DNA of 64,000 nucleotides from Triangularia verruculosa (Eukaryota; Ascomycota; Sordariomycetes; Sordariales; Podosporaceae), in contig MU863880.1 of assembly GCA_033296885.1 (NCBI GenBank), positions 186,001-250,000 of the forward strand, written 5' to 3'. The position numbers were made by a program, and so were the translations under genes. The notes below the pieces were generated by a model. The model was not told where the DNA came from. It worked only from the letters and a program-made list of their open reading frames with translations, and ran no database searches. Shown here piece after piece: positions 1 to 11,229 of this stretch. Within the stretch, counting starts at the first letter, position 1. Each line of letters begins with the position of its first letter.

Positions 1-803
1 ATCATCCTCGTCGCCGGTGAGGGTCTGCTTGATGATGGTGACGATGACATCTTCGTCCTACTTTCTCTTTCCCAATTCACACCCTAACTAAAAAGATGAG
101 ATGACAAGGGCGTGTGTGTATGTATGTAAAACGGCACCCTGCATGCGCCGTACACGATCAAATACAGTCGATTCGAATTCTGCCGCCGCTGTGGCCCTTT
201 AAACCTCGGGGTGGACAGATAACTTTATAATACCCGCCACCACGCAGGCCATGTGTGTGAGATGTGAGATGCAGGATGAACATGTGGTGATTGTGTAAGC
301 ATTCAAACAGCAGTGCGGGGATGAGGGGTCACTCGCTCATAGCCTCATGTTACACAGTCAGACACTGGCTGTACAATCCATGCAGCAACAGCCTCGATTC
401 CCAATTATATCGTATTCTTCTTACAAAAACCCCTGGGAATATTTTACTCCTAACTAATAAACCCAAATCCAAGCCACTGCCCATCTTCCCACCCTTCATA
501 GACCCTGTCTTAATATAGCGATAGTATAACATCCATGCTTTTGCTTGCTTTTGTCTTTTTGCAATCCAGAAACCATAACACATTACGTGATATATCTTTT
601 GTTCCCCCACTCTCCCTCTCTCTCTCTTATAAAACGAATGAACGCCGACCCGTGTGTGTGTATGTGCGTGTGCGTGTAGATGATGAGCCCCTTATTCTTC
701 AATGACCCCCATATTGTAATGCAGAACCAGCCAACAAACCCCAAAACACCAAACAGAACATGAATCCAAGACCATTACTCATACAACACATCTCTCTCCT
801 TCT
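1..803. other. Left-edge non-coding region and 3' flank of SOG2
   Basis: No complete gene is visible. The first 60 bases are rich in Asp codons on both strands. On the minus strand they read as a possible exon end beginning just after a TAG acceptor at about 61; on the plus strand the frame is open until TAA at 91-93. I cannot decide between these, so the outermost bases may belong to a neighbouring gene. GT-rich simple sequence lies near 110-130 and 649-680. The rest looks like 3' flank of the minus-strand gene ending at 804. Confidence 0.4.
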
Positions 804-3800
804 TCAGAATCCATTCATTTTCCCATTGCTGACTGCGGGCAGTCGTAATGGTAATACATTCAGGCTCCCCTGAGAATGCCCATGTCCTGGCCAGGGCATT
901 GGGCTTAAAGCTGAACTTGGCGTTGGAATATCCTGGCTCGAGTTCACCGAGTGCATGCTCCCTGCTGTCGTAAGACTGGCGGTTGTCGACGTCGAATTCA
1001 TAGTCCCGTGCCTCGACATACCCAGCCCTCCCATAGAAAGCAAGGTATCCGCTCTTTCAAACACATTGCCCTGGAACGCCGCCGCAAAAGAGGCGCTCTG
1101 GGGGGTAGAGGGCACTGTCGCCTGGACTGCTGGACCAAGCGCAGCACTTTGCGGAGTCATTGGCAACGGCTGCGCGTTGTAGGGACTCAAATTCTCCGAC
1201 CCATGATTGGGGCCATGCCCATGGTTCCCGTGGTTCCCGTTGTTTCCGTGGTTTCCATGGTTTCCCTGATGAATCCCCTGGCGAGTGAAATACGACCATG
1301 GACTTGAGTGGATCAAGTCGCAGGTTTCCTTCATGCTCTGATGAACGGGGCGTAGCCTCTGCCGGGTATCCATCGGCAGCTGAACCTCGCTCTGCAGTTG
1401 TTTGATCTTTGTGACCAGCATATACCAAGAATCAATAAAGCTGCTGCATAGCGCCCAAAAAGGTGCCTGTGTCCTGATTCCGGGCTCCTTCAGCTTGATC
1501 GTCGACAGCTTGCCCTTCAAAACTTCTGTTTGTTGAATCGATGCTGTGCATCGGTGAACCAACATTTTCCAGGGCTGTACCACATGCTCAGGAGCTCTCT
1601 GTGTAATAGCCATTCTCATCGACGTCGAAAGCTGCTGGCTCAGTTGCGGCAGGACCCGCATGACAAGATCCGATGTTTTGGTTAGCGAGAGGAAGATCCG
1701 TTCGAAAATGCGATCCTCCTCGGTAAAGTCAGCAGACAGGTTCCGAATACCTGACGTACTGTTTGAAGCAAACGACTCGCCCGATCGTGGCGTAGCCGTG
1801 CCCATAACGGCTGTCCTGCTGGAACCATTGATGAATGGCCCAAGAGGAACGTCGGTGGCTACCCGAAGGTTGCTCGGGTGGTGGACAAAAGTCGCATTTC
1901 GTGACCTGCTATTCATCACAGGCGGACGGTCGGCTGTAGGGGTGACAGAGTTCTCTCGGGAATGAGGCCGGAGCGTTTCCCCTGGATCTGTTCGCATGTG
2001 TGGTGGCAAGGACCGCGGGGCGACCTGTGAGCATGTTACACGCAGCTCCATTATGCTATTATAGAGCTGCGTCAACAGGGTACGAATGTATCGCGGGTCG
2101 CCATTGTCCAGAAACAGGTCGACGTTGCCCATCAACAATGAACAAACGTGAGTATATGCGCTGATCAGGGTTATGCAAGCCCTGTGCACGTTCTCGTTTT
2201 CTCTCGAGCCCCCACCATCGACTGCCTGATCATGGTGCTGGATCTCCAGCTCCAGCTGTTCCACGTGCTTGATGGTGTTGTAAAAGACCAGTTCCAGATT
2301 CGACCGGCGTGGGGTTCCGTCATTGGTCAGGCCGATCAACATTTGAATCATGGGATGGATTTGAAAGATGGAATAAAGGATACCCTTCGAAGCTTCCAGT
2401 ACTGGATCAAAGACCTTGGATTCGCGCCTCCTTTCTGGCAGGATAGACAGCCTGCGGACGTAAACGGGCCGTTGCAGTGCCGGTTCGGCCGGGCTTGTGA
2501 CGTTTGGACTTTGCGCCTGCATGGTATTCCCGTTGCCCTGCATAGCAGAGCCATGACTGAGCCCGCGGTAATGACTGAACCGGTTGCTGCCCTCAATTTC
2601 TTCCAGGGTGCTGAGCTCTGAGCGCTTGGACACAATTCCCATCCGCCGTGACCTGCTCTCGGATCGCTCTCGGCTCGACGTTTGCACAATCGTTTCCGAA
2701 TTGCTGCGTAGCCGCTCGTTGGGGTTACCAATGGTCAACGGCATGACTCCGGGTCTCCGCTGTGCTGCATTCTGCTGCGAAAGTCCACGATAATGTGAGC
2801 GCGAGGGTATTGGCGGTGGGCGGGTGAGCGCTGGCGACCGCAGATCGGGCATATCGCTGCCATTGACCCTGACGGGGAATCGACCACTAAAGACTCTCTT
2901 GATTGTCGGCCGCGGCGTCTCGGTCCCTTCGGCATTATCGTCTCCCGCAGAATCTGCATCTCCACGTCCATTTAGATTTGAAGCCGTAAGCTTTAGGAAC
3001 TTTTTTATGCGCGTCGTCAAGGCCACCTCGGTCATGTCGCTTTCTTTGGCCGCTACAGCGTTGTCTCCGCCACTATCCCAGACCTCCCGGGGTGGAAACT
3101 CCAGTGGATTGCCCTCCAGTTTGATGACCGACAGTGACGGCATTTCGGCGAGACACAGCGGCAACTTGGCAATTTGATTCTTTTGTATCGAGAAGACTTT
3201 GAGGGACGACAGCTTGATGATTTCTGGCGGCAAGGTCTGCAGCTGGTTCCGGCCCAGATCGAGAATCTCTAGGGATTTTAGGTCGCAGAGCTAGATGGGG
3301 AGAGGAAGCGGTCAGCTAGCGCCAAGTCCCACCATTGGAAGATCAGTGCGTACCGCAAGGGGGAATTCTTTGATCTGGTTCTGCCGGACATTGAGATATC
3401 GTAAGGATGTGCATTCTGGCAGGCGTGATGGGATGGTTTCCAAGTAGTTGTGTGATAGCGCGAGTCTGTCGGCTCGACAGGTCAGCAGGCGGTCCTCTCG
3501 CAGCAAACGAGCTGTACATACCGTTCGAGTTCGTCCTTTATTATGTCGACGATTTCCTCTGGCAACCTTGCTATCTTTTTCCTGCTCAGATCAATCGTGA
3601 GGCCTGGTTTGGGCAGCGTGTTGCTAACTCCGCTGGCCGCCGCCGCTTTTGCTTCGTTCTCGTGGGCTGCCCGCATGGCCTCCCGCGCGAGGGCAAGCAC
3701 CTGGCTCGACGAAATGGGCCCCGAGGCCGACAGATTGGTATTGGACGGGACATCTTTGATGCTCGGAACCGGTGGTGGTGGAACGGGATTTGCACGAGCG

Positions 3801-3865
3801 GCAGCCTCGACAGCGCGGCGGGCATGTGCTGGATTATCGGGCAGACCCCGAGGAAAGTCCATCAT
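804..3865 (-). CDS. sog2: SOG2-like leucine-rich repeat protein of the RAM/MOR network
   Basis: Three exons are proposed: 3865-3522, 3465-3354 and 3290-804, giving 980 residues in frame. Donors are GTATGT and GTACGC, acceptors CAG and TAG. The start is the first Met of a Met-Met pair; further upstream in the frame only a TG-type start is offered. Residues from about 95 to 230 carry leucine-rich repeats, visible as the LALSHNYLETIP and LEILDLGRNQLQTLP units. The long C-terminal part matches the RAM signalling pathway domain of Sog2 and is broken by Ser/Pro-rich linkers and a His-Gly-Asn repeat. In yeast, Sog2 works with the NDR kinase Cbk1 and Tao3/Hym1 in polarity and cell separation; in filamentous fungi the same network affects hyphal tip growth. 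It diverges from the RecQ gene across about 1 kb. The family call is secure; exon edges are inferred. Confidence 0.88.
1218..1266. repeat. 9-bp imperfect tandem repeat inside the SOG2 gene
   Basis: About five imperfect copies of a GTGGTTCCC-like 9-mer encode a short His-Gly-Asn repeat on the minus strand. This is a small in-frame coding minisatellite in a disordered part of SOG2, likely variable in length between strains. Confidence 0.7.
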
Positions 3866-4906
3866 GGTGTCTCTCGGCCCTTGTCCGATACGGGCGTGAA
3901 GAAAACAAAAGACCAAGGGGTTCTCGCGGGACGGCGTTTATTTATTGAGCATAAATCGGTCGGATTTTAGCAGCGTCGGAACAGTTGGTCGGACGAGCTC
4001 ATGGCGAGACCCGACCCAATCGCGGACGGGATTCGGTTGCCACCTAGTGGTAAAGCGGTGAAAGATGAGGTGGCGCTTCGTCGTCGAAGCAGAATCAGCA
4101 AACACTGCGACTGGCGGGTTTCCTGTTTCCTGTGGACGAAGGAAGGGATCAAGAGACCTGAGAGCCCAAAACCCAAGATAGGGGTTGCTGTAGGGGCACA
4201 GTTGGGGTGCATGTCACAAAATCGACACTGGCCAGGGGGTCCGGGCTTTGAATTGCTTCGTCGCTAGTGGCCGCGAAGGGCGTGTGCAGCCGTCTCATCT
4301 GTGACGCGGGCGTGTCCCTAGCACTGCCAAGCACCACTGCAAGGGAAAGAACACCACCACAAAACACCCAAGATTTCCAAGATTTCCATGTGAAACGAAA
4401 CGCGTTGAGCGAACCCTGCCAATGGAGGTCGAGCCAATACTCCGGGGTTGACGTGTAACACACGACCTCAGAATATCGACATGCTGTTGGGCGAGGCTTC
4501 TTCTTCTAATTATGGATCTCCATTCGTACATGCCGTGACACCCTCTCTTCCAGCTCTTGTACATGAACCTCGCGAGTCAGCTCGACATCACGACAATACC
4601 CCTTTCTTGGCGGCAGGGGAAATGACCGATAAAGTCAGACATGCAGGTGCTATGCGTATGGTGGCTGAAGACAATTTATGAGGCTGTAGATACCCTAACC
4701 CTTTGATCTCACCAGTCCCCACTTGCCTTTTTAGGTCTCAGTGATAGATTCTCGAGACAAACACATCACCCGCTTAGTTACTGTTGGAAAGCTGAAAGCA
4801 AACAGTCCTTTGATACACTCACTCATTCTTGATTCCGTTTGATGATTTTGTTTCCATAGATAAAAGGGGAAACGGGTGTCCTTGGGCACCCAAACTGCTT
4901 GCCAAA
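3866..4906. other. Divergent promoter region, SOG2 / RecQ helicase
   Basis: About 1 kb separates the two start codons. Short ORFs here have no coding character. A CCCTAACCC element at 4691-4699 resembles one and a half telomere repeats, but a single short match is expected by chance. No clear TATA box was seen. Confidence 0.5.
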
Positions 4907-6497
4907 ATGCCACTCGTCAGAACCGATTCGATGCAGGACATCGACTTCACATTACGGCGCCAGTTTGGCAAGAAAACATTCAGGTAGTGCCTTCAACACA
5001 CTCAGCCATGATGGAATATACATACTAACAACAACATAGACCGCAACAGCGAGAAATCATCAACGCAACCCTCGAAGGCAAAGATGTCTTCGTCCAGGCA
5101 GCCACCTCCTTCGGCAAGAGCTTATGCTTCCAACTACCCGCCGTCATCGACCACGGCAGTACGTTCCCATCCCACATCCCTCTCACCAAATAACTCACTA
5201 ACCACTTCCCCCCCCCCCCCCCCCCCAAGTCACAATCGTCATCTCCCCCCTCCTCTCCCTCATGATGGACCAAGTCAAAGCCCTCCGCGACTCCAACATC
5301 GACGCCCGCACCCTAAACTCCAACACCCCCTTCCCCGAACGCGAGCACATCATGAGAGACCTCGGCACCGGCCACCCCCTCACCCGCCTCCTCTACGTCA
5401 CCCCCGAGCTCTGCTCCGGCCCTTACTTCCGCGAACGACTGGAACTCGTCCACAAGCAAAAAGAACTCGCCCGCATCGCCGTCGACGAAGCCCACTGCAT
5501 CTCGGAATGGGGCCACGACTTCCGCAAAGACTTCAAACGCTTGTCCTGGTTCCGCGAACGCTTCCAAGACGTGCCGATAATGTGTCTCACCGCCACAGCC
5601 AACGAGCAAGTCCGGAATGACATCCTCACGACCCTCGGTATTCTCGGTCCAAACCTCAAAACCTTCACCATGTCGGCATTTCGCCCCAATCTACACCTCG
5701 AAGTGAGGTTCACATCAGATCAAACCGACGACCGATACGACGACTTCGTCTCCTGGCTCAAGGGCGTCTACGACCGCCGCGCACAGCCAGATCGCAAACC
5801 CGAGCTCGACGAGACGGGGGAAAGAGTTGAAAACGTCTCGGGGATTATCTACACCACGTCGAGAGACGAATGCGAGTCCCTTGCCGCCAGCCTACGCAGC
5901 CACGAGATAGCAGCCAGACCCTTCCACGCGAAACTGACTAACGCCCAAAAGGAACAGACCCTTCAGAAATGGATCAACAACGTCGTGGGATACGATATCA
6001 TCGTCGCCACGACGGCATTTGGGATGGGGATAGACAAGGACGACGTCCGGTTTGTCGTTCACTGGCGACTCCCAAAGTCTTTCGAGGGGTACTACCAAGA
6101 GGCTGGGAGAGCGGGACGGGACGGGAGGGCTAGCTATTGTTTTCTTTACTACTCAAGAGAGGACAGGGATAGGGTATGCGGAATGATTATGAAGGACAAT
6201 GCGGCAATGGGACATGGGAATAGACACGATCGGGAGGGAGGAGAGGCCAATAAACGCGCGAGGATAGCGAGTCATGAGGCGCTGGTGAGGTACTGTGAGG
6301 ATACAAGTGGGTGTAGGCATGCGGCGATTACAAAGTATTTTGGGGAGAAGGAGGTGCCTAAGTGCGATTTTGCGTGCGATTGGCATAAGGATAAGGATGG
6401 GCTGAAGAGGAGGTGGAGGGAGGGGTTGGCGAGTGAGGAGTGGGTTTGTACGCAGAGGGAGGAGGGTGCTTTTGAGGATTATTATTACAGTGAGTGA
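4907..6497 (+). CDS. RecQ-family ATP-dependent DNA helicase (short form)
   Basis: Exons 4907-4983, 5040-5158 and 5230-6497 splice to 487 residues with frame kept. The first intron has a perfect TACTAAC branch point. Motif I is FGKSLCF with Lys near residue 52, motif II is DEAH at 151-154, and motif VI is QEAGRAGRDG, all diagnostic of RecQ. The RecQ zinc-binding region follows, with the spaced cysteines of RYCEDTSGC and PKCDFACDW. The protein stops there: winged-helix and HRDC domains of large RecQ enzymes (Sgs1/QDE-3 type) are absent, so this resembles the compact second RecQ gene of filamentous fungi. RecQ enzymes unwind DNA 3' to 5' and process recombination and replication intermediates. 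The second intron holds a 19-base C run just before its acceptor. The function call is strong; the paralogue assignment is not. Confidence 0.88.
5208..5226. repeat. Poly-C tract in a RecQ intron
   Basis: Nineteen consecutive C residues lie where the polypyrimidine tract of intron 2 should be, three bases before the AAG acceptor. Such a homopolymer is prone to length change and to sequencing error; being intronic, it should not alter the frame. Confidence 0.95.
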
Positions 6498-6777
6498 TGG
6501 ATGGGTGGAGGGTTAGTATGTGTTTGAACATTGTTCTTGAAGATAGGATGTCAGCCATGCTGAATGGTTTGATTAACGGCACTATCTGATCCAGCTCTGG
6601 CATGGGGCTCATAACCAACTTAGGATAGCATTAACTTTTAATATTCATCTCAGACGACCGAGTTCGCTTTTCACCATCACACACCTACCAATAGGCAGCA
6701 ACATAGGGGTATCATATCATAACAAAATTCACCACCACCACCAAACCCTTCCCATCTTAACATCACATCCCACCATC

Positions 6778-7800
6778 CTAGTGCCCAGGAAACTCCCTCA
6801 CAAACCCCACCAGCACCCCAAGCAACACCCCCAAACTCACAAAAACCCCCATCCTCTTCGACCACAGCCCCTCCTCCCTCAACAACCACCCCACCACCCC
6901 CAAAGGAAAAACAAACCCAATCGCCATCCCCTTCACAAGCAAATCCACATTCCCCGCCCACCCCTCCCCCTCTTCCTGTCCTGCCTGCCCCCCCTCCCCC
7001 TCCTGCGTCGCGAAACCCCCCGACGACCCATTATCCAACCAAGCATCCTCCAGCTCCAGCATCCGTTCCGCACTCGGCATATTATCCGGCGTGTACCTCG
7101 CCGCATGATACCCCCTAAACGTCAGCCTCAAGTTCAATATCTCCTCCCTACTCAAGCTCCCCGCCAGCCTATCAAACCCTCTCGGTTCCCTCCCATTCCT
7201 TTCATTTTGTTGTTTTTGCTGCTGCTGCTGCTGCTGCACCGTCTCCCCCCCAGTGACAGGCTTTGTAGCTGCTTTTTCTTCTTCTTTCAGTTCCTCCGCA
7301 CTGAGCGCGTGCCCGATGGAGCAATTGACAAAGACTCGCTGTAGCTGGTGTTCGCCCAGTCCAATGTCTTTGCCCTTCCCTTTTGGGTCTGATCCAAGCG
7401 GTGGTGGGGGCGGTAACGATCTAAACACTGTTGACAATGGCGAAGAGTCGGGGAGGATTCGCCCGTTGTGGATGAATCTTATATTGGAATGGGAGCCGGA
7501 GGAGGGGGTGAGGCGTTGGCGGATTAGATGTTTTAGTGCTACCACCGTCGTGGTGGAAGGGGAGGGGATGTCGAGTTCGAGGTCTGGGAGGGAGGTGCTG
7601 AACCGGATGGTGATGTGCAGCGGTGGGGTCGTTGGTGGTAATGGGGATTTTGATCGCGCGGTGGGAGCTGATGATAATGGTGGTGGTAATAATGGGGCGG
7701 TCTGCTTTGTGGGAGAGTTCCTGCTGGAAGAATACGACGAAGAGGACGAGCTAACGCTCGCATCACGTTTCGGTCGGGGTTTGCTGCTACTACTACTCAT
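6778..7800 (-). CDS. dsc3: DSC E3 ubiquitin ligase complex subunit 3
   Basis: Single exon, 340 residues, starting at a Met followed by a Ser-rich stretch. A ubiquitin-like fold lies at about 55-110 (ITIRFSTSLPDLELDI through IRFIHNGRIL). The next region fits the fungal Dsc3 N- and C-terminal domains (NCSIGHALSAEELKEEE; LRLTFRGYHAARYTPDN). Two hydrophobic segments near the C-terminus (GMAIGFVFPLGVVGWLL and VFVSLGVLLGVLVGFV) would anchor it in the Golgi/ER membrane. The Dsc complex ubiquitinates membrane substrates, including SREBP precursor in fission yeast and aspergilli, linking it to sterol and hypoxia response. A glutamine run encoded by CTG/CAG triplets at about 7214-7238 interrupts the middle. 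It ends tail to tail with the RecQ gene, about 280 bp apart. Confidence 0.85.
   Translation of the reverse strand: MSSSSSKPRPKRDASVSSSSSSYSSSRNSPTKQTAPLLPPPLSSAPTARSKSPLPPTTPPLHITIRFSTSLPDLELDIPSPSTTTVVALKHLIRQRLTPSSGSHSNIRFIHNGRILPDSSPLSTVFRSLPPPPPLGSDPKGKGKDIGLGEHQLQRVFVNCSIGHALSAEELKEEEKAATKPVTGGETVQQQQQQQKQQNERNGREPRGFDRLAGSLSREEILNLRLTFRGYHAARYTPDNMPSAERMLELEDAWLDNGSSGGFATQEGEGGQAGQEEGEGWAGNVDLLVKGMAIGFVFPLGVVGWLLREEGLWSKRMGVFVSLGVLLGVLVGFVREFPGH
7214..7238. repeat. CTG/CAG triplet repeat encoding polyglutamine in dsc3
   Basis: Seven to eight uninterrupted CTG triplets on the plus strand encode a Gln run in Dsc3 on the minus strand, followed by further mixed Gln codons. It is a typical length-variable coding microsatellite. 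Confidence 0.85.
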
Positions 7801-8334
7801 GATAGCGGTCGTTGGGCTGCTCGTGTGAGGTTGAACATCAAGGTTCTCGTTGGGAGACGTGATGATGCAAGGTTACGCCAAGACATGCAACCGTTCCGAC
7901 TTGGCTTCGCGGCTTCTCCAATTTTCCCCGCATACACCAGACTTGGCATGCATCTTTCGGGGTTGGAGATCTCCGTTGCTTCTCTTTTGAAGTGATCAGA
8001 TTAGAGCACTGGTGTGCCATATACTACATAGTCTCTCAAGTTATGTTGCAATATACAAGTAACCACAGTATCCCACAGATATCCAGCCGGTATCTCAAAC
8101 CAGCCATCTCGCACCAGATCATTCCGGTAAGTATCGCGAGTTTCCACAAATAAAACAACTGAAGCTAGAAACACAAACCCCCTCCGTAAACCTCAACATA
8201 GTAAGGGCAAGAAGAAAAACAAAGCGGAAAATCCCTCCGGAAGCCTGACAAGCCTCAAGACATTTCCCCATACAACAAAAAGAAAACAAACAACAACAGG
8301 AAAACAGACAATAAAAAGAACCCAGTCAAACACA
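7801..8334. other. Intergenic region, dsc3 promoter and GTPase 3' flank
   Basis: About 530 bp with A-rich stretches near 8200-8330 and no supported ORF. It contains the upstream region of dsc3 and the 3' flank of the GTPase gene. Confidence 0.5.
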
Positions 8335-10337
8335 TCAGTTACCATCCTTCTTCAACTCCTGATTCTCTTTCTTCTCCTTCGTGATTCTGTCCGTCAGAGA
8401 ATGCCACGTCTCCTTCATCTTCCCCAGCACCTTGCCGCTTCCCTTGAGGCTCGCTTGAGTTTGTGTCATGGTCCTCTCTTTCTTCTCCTCGTTGGCAACC
8501 AGGTAGTCGACAATGGTCTGCCAGGTATCCCGACAATTCTCACCCGTCTTGGCAGACAACTCTCCAAAGCCTACCGCACCGATAGCAAGGGCTGCGCTGT
8601 GACCCTGTTCGCCTGTGGCAGGCTCGGGCGCTGAGAGAAACCTGAGGCCCAGGTTGGGAAACTTGGGCCGGCCATCGGATTTGAGGCCCAAGACGAACAG
8701 TGGAATATCACCGTGGAGCGTGCCGTCCAGCATTGGCTTCTAGACAGTGCTGATGGTCGCCAAATTTTGTTTGTCCTGGATATCGTAACAAATGATAGCC
8801 GCGTTGAAAAAGGTTGAGTTCAAATGGGTGTGACGCTTGCCAGCCAAGAGGCTCGGAAAATCCCACAACTCGACCTGCGCGACCGCCTTGTTGAGCGAGT
8901 CGCCGCTGGCCATAGTGTTGATTGTGCGGAAGTCAGTCACATCTGAAGGAGTACCCGGAATGTAGGCCTCCATAAGAAGACGACTAAGTTCTTGTTAGCA
9001 AGCCTCTTCAAATTATGCCTCCGAAGTGGACGTACTTGATGAGAGTGGTTTTGCCAGCTCCCGCATGGCCCAGGACACAGATCTTCAAGTTACGCGTCTT
9101 GATCGCGGACGCGCGCGCAAACGCTTGAGACATCACGCTGAACGGGGTGCCTCTGCCGCTCTCATCGGGGCGAGACATAGCCTCTCCACCTCGAGAATTA
9201 ACAGTACCAAGATCGGCCAGAGGCAAACGAGATTTGGTTCCGATGCTCAATCGAGAGACCGCGCGCTTGATAGGCATGATAAGTCTGCTTCTCTTGCTGG
9301 GTGCGCTCTCGAGGTCATCCTTTGTCACCGAATTGTCAGCTGTGTTCCGAACGAAGTAGGTAATATATAGGACAACTTACATCGCGTTGCCGCTTGGTAC
9401 CAGAGGTGGGGGGTCTCACAATAGTCGACTCCTCACAGTCATCCTCGTCCTCCTCCTTCAAAGTCGCCAGATTGCTGCTACCTGCTTGCCCTCCCATGGA
9501 GGAATTGACCTCAGGAAACGCGACTCCTCTGCTTTCAAATGCTCGCTCAGGAAGCGTGATACCCTCCAACCAGTCGACCAGTCGACGAGTAGGAGCGTAC
9601 TGAACAGCTCCATGGTCAATATATGCCTGTCCATACATACGACCGGCTTGAGCCGAGGCAGACTCGAAGATCTCCTCAGGCGGTCCAAAGATATACGACC
9701 TTGAACGCTGCAAGAGAGCGGATTGGGCGGCAAGTTCAGTCGCTCTGTTCAGACTGGCTAGCACCTCTAGGTGCTCATCCCGCGGAGGGGCGTTCATTTT
9801 GGCTGGAGGATTTGGCGACTCTGTTGTCGATTCTTGCTCAAATTTCGACTTGCTGTCACGATCTGGGGCGGCAAGATAAATATTGGCGGAACGGGCGCGT
9901 GGCTCATTAAGCCTGCGAGAGAATGCCGTGGCTGGGCGAGAAGGGATGCCCAAAAGTTCTGGATCTTGTGGTGGCCTTTCAGAACGAGGTGAGGAGGGAA
10001 CGGCGGGGCTCTCTGAGATATCAAAACGAGGAGTGGGGGGAAGAATCCCCGCATCGAGAGAAAAGTCAAATTCTTGGTTCTCGGCGGCCTCGGCGTCAAT
10101 GGTAAAATCTTGGTTCTCGGCGACGATTGTGTCCTCTTCATCGTCGGGGGCGATCACCAGGGGCTCAGCCATAGCAAGAGTCTGAAGTCCCGCAGCAACA
10201 CTCCGAAGCCGGATGGGTAAATCAGTCTCCCTGGCTGGAAACCTCGGAGTTACTGCCCGTCTTCGACCTGGCATCGAGTTTCCTGGCAAGGCTCGACCAC
10301 CGGCCATGGGAATGCGTAAACTGGGCCTGTCAGTCAT
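8335..10337 (-). pseudogene. Ras-like P-loop GTPase with a long disordered N-terminus, interrupted by one in-frame TAG
   Basis: Exons 10337-9381, 9319-9036 and 8983-8335 join in frame to 630 codons, but codon 495 (8742-8740) is TAG. The first 319 codons encode a disordered Pro/Ser/Glu-rich region. The GTPase part shows a P-loop (GHAGAGKTT), a WDFPS segment where DxxG is usual, and a G4-like GLKSD. The TAG falls between the core strand (AIICYDIQDKQ) and the G4 motif, while coding sequence continues in the same frame for 135 codons to a normal stop at 8335. No intron can remove the TAG without deleting conserved sequence. Possibilities are recent nonsense mutation (TGG to TAG and CAG to TAG are both single changes of a kind RIP makes), readthrough, or sequencing error. 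A truncated 494-residue product would lack G4 and G5. Family assignment beyond Ras/Rho-like is uncertain. It diverges from bna3. Confidence 0.68.
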
Positions 10338-11229
10338 AGTGAGTCGTAGGATAATGCTCCAAGTTATGGTGATACAAGTCGTTTTCAGGGGGTAGAATAC
10401 AACAGATGAGAACTTTGTAGGCTGAAAGAAACAATACCGACTAAGTATCTGCAAGCCGAACACCACAAAAAGATGAGGCGGAAATAGATGCTTGCTACAG
10501 AGAGAAGTCCAGAGAAAAACAGTCGCCAACCAACAAAATATTCTACGATTTGTGCGCCCAAGACGAAGAGCAGATGGAAGGAACGCGGTGGCATGGCCAG
10601 AGCGTCTTCTTGAGACCGTCGTGCCTGCCTGACTGTGCAATGGGAATCGGATTAACGAGAGTGCTTCCCCGAGACTGGATAAGAACCTAGATTCCCTGGA
10701 TTGGTTACCTCACGTGCTCTCAGATCGCGCTCTCTATGCCAATGTCGAGGACTCCTATGAGATGATACTACTAAGGCCAGATGGTAGATGTCAAGCTTAG
10801 AGCGGGTGGTGGAGGTCAAGATCAAGGAGCAGATCAGGTCTGTCACCGTCAAAAGTCACCACTTTTTGCAACTTCCAAGTAGTAAACCTGTCTTCAACGT
10901 TAATTCCCGTCAGTATAGAATGCCCTATCATCTTGTCGGCGACATTGTCGTCACCAACCCAAACTCAGGGGTAATGTTGATATATTCACCAAACCACCAT
11001 CCCAACCCCCCTAATCGCATAAACCCCAACAATGACATAATGCTCCCCGGACCCACTCCGGCTCCGGCTCTAGAATGACGGAATTGCGCAATGCCAGGGA
11101 TCCCCTCCAAGTCGGCTTACAGCGGCCCACAACACCGATCGCGGCAGTGAGTAATGAGTCGTCCTGCCCTGTCCTTTTGAAGCTGAATTATCTCTCAGGT
11201 GTGAGTTTCTCTTTGGTTGTGTCTCATCA
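10338..11229. other. Divergent promoter region, GTPase / bna3
   Basis: About 890 bp between start codons. The minus-strand frame upstream of the GTPase start remains open for about 100 codons but has a hydrophobic, non-coding-like composition and no good start context, so I treat it as 5' UTR. No specific regulatory motif is recognised. Confidence 0.5.

Noticed and set aside
1..93. Asp-rich open sequence at the left edge
   Set aside because: Too short and readable on both strands; cannot assign to a gene without more sequence.
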